The notes beneath the pieces are model-generated. The model was not told the origin of the DNA. It did not search any database and worked only from the letters and a program-made list of their open reading frames with translations. From Halieaceae bacterium (GTDB lineage Bacteria > Pseudomonadota > Gammaproteobacteria > Pseudomonadales > Halieaceae): a DNA stretch of 12,423 bases. Position numbers and translations under genes: made by a program. The stretch's first letter is position 1. Every line of letters starts with the position of its first letter. This document shows, in pieces, positions 6,433 through 12,423 of the stretch. The stretch is from positions 1 to 12,423 of the forward strand of contig QXYP01000150.1 in assembly GCA_009886815.1 (NCBI GenBank), written 5' to 3'.

Positions 6433-6995
6433 TTTAGGTCGACACTCACCGGCACGACAGCGGCAATCGCCTCTAGGCCGGCAATCTTTTGCAGGGCGGC
6501 GACACCGCCCTCTAAACCAAAATCAGCAGCCGAAATTAGTATAGGGCGCACCGTACTCACCCAGGCGCGCCCGCCCACGGCAACGACCCGCAAATGCGCC
6601 TCCGCAGTGACCTCAACCCCGTGCAAAGATAGGGTGAAAGGCTTCACAATTTCCAAGGGTGCCCCCGAATCGACCTGGGCAAGCTCTTGTACATCGAGCT
6701 CTGCGGTCACCACCGCTTGAGGGTATTGCGTGACCTCGAAAAACAATTCGCGCATCCGCTGGTTGCGAATATCGACCTGGGTTTCGACCGTGCTGAGGTC
6801 AATATTTATCTTTAATTGGCCTTTTTTACTGAGGCTTCCGGTAACGCCGGAGAACACGTTGTGTTCGGCAATCGCATTATTTTTTATCGAGACATAACCC
6901 ACCTTAGATGCCGACGTAAGCCGCCAATCGGCAAGGGTCGCTTGGGCCATCAACAATAAGGCGGCGCAGCTGATGAGTCGGATTAAAAACGGCAT
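6417..6995 (-). CDS. YceI family periplasmic protein
   Basis: A 192-residue exported protein of the YceI family, a lipocalin-like beta-barrel that binds long isoprenoid or amphiphilic lipids in members of known structure. The N-terminus is a signal peptide (SCAALLLMAQATLA, cleavage before DWRL). The mature part shows the family pattern: a first strand with SKVGYVSIKNN, HNVFSGVTGSLS, a central STVETQVDIRNQRMRELFF stretch matching the usual 'T.....R..HL...F', then PQAVVTAEL, FTLSLHGVEV, and a last region with DFGLEG. The ATG at 6995 has GGGGAG a few bases upstream. It begins 39 bp after the parE stop on the same strand and may be co-transcribed with parE. The biological role of YceI proteins is poorly defined, so lipid binding here is by family only. 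Confidence 0.87.
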   Translation of the reverse strand: MPFLIRLISCAALLLMAQATLADWRLTSASKVGYVSIKNNAIAEHNVFSGVTGSLSKKGQLKINIDLSTVETQVDIRNQRMRELFFEVTQYPQAVVTAELDVQELAQVDSGAPLEIVKPFTLSLHGVEVTAEAHLRVVAVGGRAWVSTVRPILISAADFGLEGGVAALQKIAGLEAIAAVVPVSVDLKFVKK

Positions 6996-7034
6996 GTGTG
7001 TCTCCCCGAAAGAAAAATATTGGGTAATGATGAT

Positions 7035-8924
7035 TTAAACAGCAATGTCCGCCAAGTCGCCCTTGGACTCCAGCCAGGTTTTTCTGTCACCCGAGCGCTT
7101 CTTGGCCAGCAACATATCAAAGGTACTGTGCGTATCGGCATCGGCATCCAGTATCAGCTGCACCAAGCGTCGAGTATCGGGGTCCATGGTGGTTTCTCGC
7201 AGCTGCCCCGGGTTCATTTCACCGAGGCCCTTAAAGCGCTGAACATTGGGTTTGGCGCGTTTATTTTCTGCCGCCAGTCGCTCGAGAATGCCGTTGCGTT
7301 CGGCGTCGTCGAGGGCGTAATACACTTCTTTACCCACATCGATGCGGTACAGAGGTGGCATGGCCACATAAACATGGCCCGCACGGACCAACGGTTGGAA
7401 ATGCCGCAAAAAAAGCGCGCAAATTAAGGTCGCAATATGCAGACCGTCAGAGTCGGCGTCGGCAAGAATGCACACCTTGTGATAGCGCAAACCCGACAAG
7501 TCATCGCTCGCGGGATCGATTCCTAAGGCCACAGAAATATTGTGCACCTCTGCGGATGCGAGAATTTCCTGAGCGTCGACTTCCCAGGTGTTCAAAATTT
7601 TGCCTCGCAGGGGCAAAATTGCCTGAAACTCGCGATTACGCGCCTGTTTGGCCGAGCCGCCGGCCGAATCGCCCTCGACTAAAAATAACTCACCGTAAGC
7701 GGGGTCTTCAGAAGTACAGTCTGCGAGCTTGCCGGGTAGCGCCGGGCCAGAAGTCACCTTTTTACGCACGACTTTTTTGGCCGAGCGTAGGCGCGCTTGT
7801 GCACGATTAATACACAGCTCGGCCAACAACTCTGCTTCGTCGGTGTGCTGGTTCAACCAAAGGCTAAACGCATCTTTGGCCACTCCAGACACAAAGCCTG
7901 CCGCTTCACGGGATGACAGCCGCTCTTTAGTCTGCCCCGAGAACTGGGGGTCCTGAAGCTTCGATGACAGCACGAAACAACAGCGGTCCCAAATGTCTTC
8001 TGCGGTTAGCTTCACACCCCGGGGCAGTAGGCTGCGGAGTTCACAAAACTCCCGCAAAGCCTCGAGTAAGCCCGAGCGCAATCCGTTAACGTGGGTACCG
8101 CCCTGGGCCGTGGGTATCAAATTGACATAGGACTCGGCAACGACATCGCCACCTTCGGGTAGCCATTGAATGGCCCAATCAACGGCCTCTGTTTCACCAC
8201 TGAAATGATAGGTAAATGGCTTTTCAGGAATGACGGGATAATCGATGGTGGCGTCCATTAGGTAATCGGAAATGCCATCCTCATAGAACCATTCGCTGCG
8301 CTCATTTTTTTTCTCATCAAGCAGTGTGACTCGAAGACCGGGGCACAACACCGCCTTGGCACGAAGCACATGAATCAGGCGCGGCATTGAGAAGTTGGGC
8401 GAATCAAAATACTGGGGGTCGGGATCAAAACGAATTTGCGTGCCGGTATTGCGTTTACCGCAGCTTCCTGACACCGCGAGGTCTTCAACTTTCTCACCAC
8501 CCTCAAAGGCCATGGTGTAAATATTGCCATCGCGCTTGATCGTAATGTCTAGCCTTTTCGACAGGGCGTTGACCACCGACACCCCGACGCCGTGGAGGCC
8601 GCCACTGAATTGATAATTCTTATCAGAGAATTTACCGCCCGCATGCAGGGTCGATAAAATAACTTCGACCCCGGGCAACTTTTGCACCGGATGCATATCG
8701 ACCGGCATACCCCGGCCGTTATCTTCAATACTAATTCCACCGTTGCTATGCAATACCACGTCTACCTGATCGGCATGACCGGCGAGAGCTTCATCCACCG
8801 AATTATCGATCACCTCCTGAGCGAGATGATTAGGGCGCAACGTATCGGTATACATACCCGGACGTTTGCGCACAGGCTCTAGCCCCGTTAGGACCTCAAT
8901 TGCATCAGCGTTGTACTGGCTCAT
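7035..8924 (-). CDS. parE: ParE, DNA topoisomerase IV subunit B (ATPase)
   Basis: A 629-residue GHKL ATPase subunit of topoisomerase IV, which with ParC decatenates replicated chromosomes; E. coli ParE is 630 residues. The ATP site is seen in EVIDNSVDEALAGH (about 37-50), DNGRGMPVD (68-76), GGKF (97-100) and GGLHGVGVSVVNAL (108-121). The transducer domain carries QGGTHVNGLRSGL near 273-285. The TOPRIM domain has the catalytic EGDSAGGSAKQARNR near 416-430, PLRGKILN, and the metal-binding ADADSDGLHI near 487-496. The C-terminal QRFKGLGEMNPGQLRETTMDP is the usual type IIA tail motif. The short length, without the insert of most gammaproteobacterial GyrB proteins, and the cpdA/yqiB neighbours favour ParE over GyrB. 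The upstream gap of 108 bp to cpdA could hold its own promoter, but I see no clear hexamer pair. Its ribosome binding site is weak. Confidence 0.97.
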   Translation of the reverse strand: MSQYNADAIEVLTGLEPVRKRPGMYTDTLRPNHLAQEVIDNSVDEALAGHADQVDVVLHSNGGISIEDNGRGMPVDMHPVQKLPGVEVILSTLHAGGKFSDKNYQFSGGLHGVGVSVVNALSKRLDITIKRDGNIYTMAFEGGEKVEDLAVSGSCGKRNTGTQIRFDPDPQYFDSPNFSMPRLIHVLRAKAVLCPGLRVTLLDEKKNERSEWFYEDGISDYLMDATIDYPVIPEKPFTYHFSGETEAVDWAIQWLPEGGDVVAESYVNLIPTAQGGTHVNGLRSGLLEALREFCELRSLLPRGVKLTAEDIWDRCCFVLSSKLQDPQFSGQTKERLSSREAAGFVSGVAKDAFSLWLNQHTDEAELLAELCINRAQARLRSAKKVVRKKVTSGPALPGKLADCTSEDPAYGELFLVEGDSAGGSAKQARNREFQAILPLRGKILNTWEVDAQEILASAEVHNISVALGIDPASDDLSGLRYHKVCILADADSDGLHIATLICALFLRHFQPLVRAGHVYVAMPPLYRIDVGKEVYYALDDAERNGILERLAAENKRAKPNVQRFKGLGEMNPGQLRETTMDPDTRRLVQLILDADADTHSTFDMLLAKKRSGDRKTWLESKGDLADIAV

Positions 8925-9032
8925 TCGTGTTTTTCATTCTCTTTAGGTAGAAATTTAACTTTAGGTCAGTTTTTCATAACCCATACATCAGTGTAGACCG
9001 ACAAGGCGCGCCTCCCGCTGAATGCCTGTCAA

Positions 9033-9860
9033 TTAAAGGTAACCGCCGGAGTCCAAGTCTACGGGAAAGTCACGATCAGTTACTCGCTCTACGCCAGTTT
9101 CAACCTCACCGGAGGGTGATAATTGCAGCCAGCGGTATCCAGGTGCCTGGTCGTCGACCTTAAAATTTACTTGATTGGGCGCAAATTGAATGCAGGTCGA
9201 CGGGGTTGTGAGATAACGAATGCCTGCATGGTCCTGGTCGCTCTCTTGATGAACATGTCCAGCGATAACCACAACCTGCTGTCGACACCGCTGCACTTCA
9301 AGCTCAAAAGCTGCGCTGTTAGCAACGCGCTGGGGGTCTAGCCAGTCACAGCCGATCGGGTGTAGCGGGTGATGCAAAGCCACCAACAGGTGCTTGCCTT
9401 CCTGATTAGCCCGATCTACCGCCTGCGACAGCGCGTCGAGCTCACTGGCTGAGAGATAGCCCCCCACAGCATCCGGTTGCTGTGAATCTAACATCACAAT
9501 TAACCAATGCGGGTTGGTGATCGTGCGAATAAAGCGCTCACGGCCCGCTACTGACGTGTCACAATCATCGTGGTTACCCGGCAACCAAAAACTTGGCGCT
9601 GGAATGGCATTGAGTGCTAGCGCCAAACGCTGATAGGCATCACTGGCACCGTCACCTGCAATATCGCCGGTGATCAAAAGGGCATCGGGTGTTGCAGTCT
9701 GCGCGATGACTAGCTCAAGAACGGCCGCTAAAGAGTCATCGGTATCGACATTGAGTAAACGCCCCCCCTCTTCAGCCATAAGGTGGGCATCGGTTACCTG
9801 AACCAACGTGAGAGTACCGCTGTTTTTCAGCAGGCAATCACCGCGCAACCCACTATTCAT
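9033..9860 (-). CDS. cpdA: CpdA-like 3',5'-cyclic-AMP phosphodiesterase
   Basis: A 275-residue calcineurin-type metallophosphoesterase, close in length and context to CpdA, which hydrolyses cAMP to AMP in the cytoplasm. All two-metal-site motifs are in order: QVTDAHL (Asp24, His26), ITGDIAGDG (Asp66), LPGNHDDC (Asn96, His97), ALHHPLHP (His163/164) and IAGHVHQE (His202, His204). The GNHD motif and the TDAH opening are typical of the class III phosphodiesterase group. The gene overlaps yqiB upstream by 8 bases (ATG at 9860), so the two are probably translationally coupled. In E. coli and Pseudomonas cpdA also lies between yqiB and parE, usually with yqiA between cpdA and parE; here yqiA is missing. 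The cAMP substrate is inferred from family and position. Confidence 0.9.
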   Translation of the reverse strand: MNSGLRGDCLLKNSGTLTLVQVTDAHLMAEEGGRLLNVDTDDSLAAVLELVIAQTATPDALLITGDIAGDGASDAYQRLALALNAIPAPSFWLPGNHDDCDTSVAGRERFIRTITNPHWLIVMLDSQQPDAVGGYLSASELDALSQAVDRANQEGKHLLVALHHPLHPIGCDWLDPQRVANSAAFELEVQRCRQQVVVIAGHVHQESDQDHAGIRYLTTPSTCIQFAPNQVNFKVDDQAPGYRWLQLSPSGEVETGVERVTDRDFPVDLDSGGYL

Positions 9861-10323
9861 GACCTGATGGCACCCATGAGTTGAACTCGGTGGTCAGGCG
9901 GCCCTCGGCCAGACAAAGCTCGAGTATTTCGGCCAAATACCGATTCTGTTGAATTTTTTCATCCCGTTGGTACATGTTGGGGTTGGGATAATCGTAACGG
10001 CCTTCCAAGTGTCGATGGCGCTGAAAGGCCACAATTTCGGCCATACTCGCATCGTGGTAAAGCCTGAGGTCTAAATTCATCGCGGGTAAGCCCTGCTGGC
10101 CCCGCTGTGTGACTCGAAACAGGGTCGTATAGCGGGTGCGCTCAACAACATCAAATACCAGCGTCACGCGATTTGCCGTGATCTCGACAGAGTTGTTCGT
10201 TTCATAACCCGGAAATACGCGCAGCAAACGTAGGTAGTTGGTCTCACACAAACTGTGCAAGTCGCCAATGTCTACGCTGTAACGCGACCGTCTGCTGCGG
10301 GTACGACCCGTCCGTTCCTTCAT
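9853..10323 (-). CDS. yqiB: YqiB-like DUF1249 protein
   Basis: A 156-residue cytoplasmic protein of the DUF1249 family, named YqiB in E. coli, of unknown biochemical function. Recognisable parts are RYSVDIGDLHSLCETNYLRLLRVFP near the N-terminus, an RTRYTTLFRVTQ strand, LDLRLYHDASMAEIVAFQRHRHLEGRYDYPNPNMYQRDEK in the middle (the most conserved block), and NRYLAEILELCLAEGR near the end. The first 15 residues are very basic (several Arg and Lys). The ATG at 10323 has AGAGG at 10331-10335, 7 bases away. It is the first gene of the minus-strand yqiB-cpdA unit and diverges from tolC. In E. coli nudF precedes it; here nudF is absent and tolC follows directly. Confidence 0.88.
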   Translation of the reverse strand: MKERTGRTRSRRSRYSVDIGDLHSLCETNYLRLLRVFPGYETNNSVEITANRVTLVFDVVERTRYTTLFRVTQRGQQGLPAMNLDLRLYHDASMAEIVAFQRHRHLEGRYDYPNPNMYQRDEKIQQNRYLAEILELCLAEGRLTTEFNSWVPSGHE

Positions 10324-10432
10324 TGCTTTACCTCTGACCCATACCCGGAGTGTAGCAATAGCTGAGGCCCAGCGCAGAATAGAAACACCGACGGATTGTT
10401 TTGGATCTGTCGTATCAGGTTAAAAGTTCACC

Positions 10433-10460
10433 TTCACCGGGCTGCGACGAGTGTTAGACT
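10433..10460 (+). promoter_or_regulatory. Candidate sigma-70 promoter for tolC
   Basis: TTCACC (10433-10438) and TAGACT (10455-10460) are separated by 16 bp and each matches the consensus at four of six positions. The -10 end is 36 bp before the tolC ATG. The match is moderate, and other starts in the 173-bp gap to yqiB are possible. Confidence 0.35.
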
Positions 10461-10496
10461 ATGGCCCGCGAAACCGCGCTCACTAAAGGAGTTTCC

Positions 10497-11969
10497 ATGA
10501 CACCCCTCTTTATCCGCCGCACCCTCATGGGGCTCGCTGTGGTGTGCTTGATGCCCATTAGCCCTCAGGGCTACAGCGATACGTTGCTCGATATTTATGA
10601 ATTGGCCCTACAAAACGATGCTCAGCTGCGCGCTCAAGAAGCTCAGTACCTGGCCAATCTAGAGACAGAAAATTTGGCCTTGTCAGCGCTACTACCCCAG
10701 GTCAACGCCGGCTACAGCATTTCGGGCAACGTCAATGAGACCGTGAGTCCACAAATTGTCGGCTTCGAAGGCGACCCCAACACGGGCGCGACGATTCCCA
10801 TTATTGCCGACGGCTTTAACAAGCGAGACACCGAAACCGAAGGATGGAACGTAGCCCTCGCTCAACCCCTCTTCGATCTCTCTGCCTGGTACAACCTGCA
10901 ATCAGGCCAAGAATTTAGCAAACAAGCGGAGGCGGAATTTGCCGCCGCAACTCAGAACCTGATTGTGCGCACGGTTGATGCCTATCTCACGGTCCTGCGA
11001 GCTCAAGATAATCTAGCCGCGGCTTCAGCGGCAGAACGCGCCTTCTCGCGACAGTTGGAACAAACTCAGCAACGCTTTGAAGTCGGTCTTATTGCCATAA
11101 CCGATGTTTACGAGGCGGAGGCAGCTCGAGATTTGGCCGAGGTGCAACGCATTGTTGAAGAAAATAATGTCGCGGTGGCCAAGGAGCGGCTGTCGATTCT
11201 CACCGGACAGACACACGGTGAACTGTTTCGTCTCAGCGAAGACTTTGAAGCGCAGCCACCGGCACCTGCCGATCGTGCCGCTTGGGTGAAGTTGGCCTTA
11301 GACAACAACTATGATTTGGCAGCAGCCCGTTATGCCGAAGAGTCGGCCCGACAATCTGCCAAGGCTAGTTCAATGGGGCATGCACCCACGGTAACCGCGA
11401 GTTATCAGTACTCCGATACCGATACCGACGGCAGCCAAATCTCAGAACCCCGGCAATTGTTCCAGATACAACCTGACTCACAAGATACCCGAGAGGTCTG
11501 GGAAGTTCGTTTGAACGTGCCTATTTTTCAAGGTGGCCGCCTGCATGCCCAGCGCCGACAAGCTGCCCAGCAGCATATTGTGGCCACAGAAAGCCGCGTT
11601 AATCTTGAGCGAACGACCATTACCAATGCACGCTCACTGCACATGACCGTGAAATCTGATGCTGCCCGGGTCAGAGCCCGCAAGCAGTCGATTCGCTCAG
11701 CCCAAAGTGCCCTAGATGCCACAGAAGCTGGCTATGATGTTGGAACACGAAACATTGTTGACGTGCTCAATGCCCAAAACCTGCTCTACACCTCTTTGCG
11801 AGACTACGCTAACGCGCGGTACGACTACGTGGTGAACCTGTTACGGCTTAAAGAGAACTCAGGGACGCTGTCACCCGATGATGTTGCACGCCTCGATGCT
11901 GCCCTGATCCCACCCCCAGCAGCATCAGCCACCGAAACGCAAGATGCTACGGACAGCACAACGCCCTGA
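10497..11969 (+). CDS. tolC: TolC family outer-membrane channel protein
   Basis: A 490-residue TolC-type outer-membrane efflux protein; the E. coli precursor is 493 residues. Trimers form a beta-barrel in the outer membrane and a long helical tunnel in the periplasm that joins efflux pumps and type I secretion systems. A signal peptide covers about residues 1-27 (LMGLAVVCLMPIS core). Two tandem OEP repeats follow, the first from about 28 (DTLLDIYELALQNDAQL) and the second from about 261 (WVKLALDNNYDLAAARYAEESARQ). QQRFEVGLIAITDVYEAEAARD, the strand motif NVPIFQGGRL and GTRNIVDVLNAQ are characteristic. The C-terminal tail is Ala/Thr/Pro-rich. I chose the ATG at 10497 because AAGGAG at 10486-10491 is 5 bases upstream; an in-frame ATG at 10461 adds 12 residues before the signal peptide. 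It diverges from yqiB, as in E. coli. Confidence 0.93.
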   Translation: MTPLFIRRTLMGLAVVCLMPISPQGYSDTLLDIYELALQNDAQLRAQEAQYLANLETENLALSALLPQVNAGYSISGNVNETVSPQIVGFEGDPNTGATIPIIADGFNKRDTETEGWNVALAQPLFDLSAWYNLQSGQEFSKQAEAEFAAATQNLIVRTVDAYLTVLRAQDNLAAASAAERAFSRQLEQTQQRFEVGLIAITDVYEAEAARDLAEVQRIVEENNVAVAKERLSILTGQTHGELFRLSEDFEAQPPAPADRAAWVKLALDNNYDLAAARYAEESARQSAKASSMGHAPTVTASYQYSDTDTDGSQISEPRQLFQIQPDSQDTREVWEVRLNVPIFQGGRLHAQRRQAAQQHIVATESRVNLERTTITNARSLHMTVKSDAARVRARKQSIRSAQSALDATEAGYDVGTRNIVDVLNAQNLLYTSLRDYANARYDYVVNLLRLKENSGTLSPDDVARLDAALIPPPAASATETQDATDSTTP

Positions 11970-11984
11970 TCCTATAGATCAGGG
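11964..11984 (+). terminator. Hairpin overlapping the tolC stop codon, probable terminator
   Basis: CCCTGATC (11964-11971) pairs perfectly with GATCAGGG (11977-11984) over a CTATA loop and is followed by TTT. The tolC stop TGA (11967-11969) lies in the left arm. The 8-bp GC-containing stem is good but the T-run is short, so termination is likely but may be incomplete. Confidence 0.55.
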
Positions 11985-11987
11985 TTT

Positions 11988-12022
11988 GCCCATTGCAGCA
12001 CACGGCAGTGCTTGCTGTGGGC
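11988..12022 (+). repeat. Long bulged hairpin downstream of tolC
   Basis: GCCCA (11988-11992) pairs with TGGGC (12018-12022), CAGCA (11996-12000) with TGCTG (12013-12017), and CAC (12001-12003) with GTG (12008-12010). Together these make 13 base pairs with a TTG bulge, a CT bulge and a GGCA loop. It begins four bases after the probable tolC terminator stem. It could be a second terminator, an RNA end structure or a small RNA element. Confidence 0.45.
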
Positions 12023-12050
12023 ATTGCCGACGCAGCAAAAGACTTTGAGG

Positions 12051-12071
12051 GGCGCTTCTTCAGCAAGCGCC
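12051..12071. repeat. Perfect 7-bp hairpin in the tolC downstream region
   Basis: GGCGCTT (12051-12057) is perfectly complementary to AAGCGCC (12065-12071) with a CTTCAGC loop. It is the third hairpin in 108 bp. No T-run follows directly on the plus strand, so a terminator role is unproven. Confidence 0.4.
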
Positions 12072-12314
12072 GCCTTGATTGTGGCAGCACTCCTGCAAAG
12101 TATCAGCGTATCAGCACACTGACTCACACAGGGGCCCACACCAGAGCCCGCACAGCGACCAGCACATCGAGCGGTGCAATAGCCCTCAACAAAGCACTTA
12201 TCGGGGGAGCCCCAAGGTACACAACGATTAAAACCGTCCTTATAAGCGCTGCGAAGCCTTACCAGTTCACAGCGCGACGGATTTGTAACCTCCCCTCTTA
12301 GAGTGGCTATTCAA

Positions 12315-12342
12315 TCAACATCGCCACGCCCTCCCGTATACT
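12315..12342 (+). promoter_or_regulatory. Candidate promoter for the gene at the right edge
   Basis: TATACT (12337-12342) matches five of six positions of the -10 consensus. TCAACA (12315-12320) is a four-of-six -35 match at 16 bp. The -10 end lies 32 bp before the ATG at 12375, a normal leader length. Confidence 0.4.
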
Positions 12343-12374
12343 ACGTGTCGATTTAGCATGCTTTGGAGCCCCCC

Positions 12375-12423
12375 ATGGCCACACCTCCCGGCACTGATGT
12401 CCGAGGATTTCTCACCGATGACG
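12375..12423 (+). CDS. Start of an unidentified gene, cut by the window edge
   Basis: An ATG at 12375 is preceded by GGAG at 12364-12367 with a 7-base gap and by a plausible promoter. The frame stays open to the edge and reads MATPPGTDVRGFLTDD. Sixteen residues are too few to name a family. The start is supported by the ribosome binding site and promoter, not by homology. Confidence 0.45.
   Translation, partial: MATPPGTDVRGFLTDD

Larger units (their letters stand above)
11985..12374. other. Structured region (390 bp) after tolC without a convincing gene
   Basis: An open frame of 102 codons exists on the plus strand but its translation has no recognisable domain, its amino-acid mix is unlike the neighbours, and there is no ribosome binding site. 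The minus strand shows nothing longer. The first part holds two further hairpins (11988-12022 and 12051-12071). The rest is plain apart from a short GGGGGAGCCCC palindrome near 12204 and a candidate promoter near the right end. Confidence 0.45.

Noticed and set aside
10461..10496. Earlier ATG of tolC at 10461
   Set aside because: It overlaps the candidate -10 region, has no ribosome binding site and adds 12 residues before the signal peptide. The ATG at 10497 has AAGGAG.
11993..12301. 102-codon open frame on the plus strand after tolC
   Set aside because: No domain, no ribosome binding site, unusual composition, and it overlaps two hairpins.

Overview
This 12.4 kb window looks like chromosome of a flagellated gammaproteobacterium, probably a marine, respiratory one. 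The evidence is the block of parE, cpdA, a yqiB-type gene and a divergent tolC, which matches the E. coli and Pseudomonas arrangement, together with rdgC, a flgA-flgM-flgN set, and moderately GC-rich DNA with even codon use. A lineage such as the Halieaceae (OM60/NOR5) is a guess from general feel; no species marker is visible.

Left part (1-2950): the 3' end of a probable flgA is followed by flgM (anti-sigma-28) and flgN (hook-filament chaperone), which overlap by one base and sit behind a good sigma-28-type promoter. Facing them on the minus strand are rdgC and a small DUF1653 gene, joined by an ATGA overlap. A glyoxalase I-like gene diverges from rdgC.

Middle part (2950-7000): a class I glutamine amidotransferase-like gene (minus) converges on the glyoxalase gene and diverges from a large gene for an exported eight-haem c-type cytochrome with a C-terminal helical-repeat/TPR region. 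The 386 bp between those divergent genes has no gene but holds four TACCAA-type hexamers in an exact 13-bp period and a compound hairpin. The cytochrome gene converges on a yceI-family gene with only five bases between stop codons, and an 8-bp inverted repeat spans both ends.

Right part (7000-12423): parE (topoisomerase IV subunit B), cpdA (cAMP phosphodiesterase-like) and a yqiB/DUF1249 gene run on the minus strand, with yceI just downstream of parE. Divergent from them is tolC (outer-membrane efflux channel). Compared with the E. coli and Pseudomonas order nudF-yqiB-cpdA-yqiA-parE, both nudF and yqiA are absent from the expected places. After tolC comes about 390 bp without a convincing gene, beginning with three consecutive hairpins, and then the first 16 codons of a gene that leaves the window.

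Most of the window is ordinary core genome. The parts most worth a second look are the octahaem cytochrome-TPR protein, the 13-bp-period repeat array upstream of it, the structured DNA after tolC, and the reduced parE-tolC block. I did not find a defence system, mobile element, CRISPR array, tRNA or rRNA.
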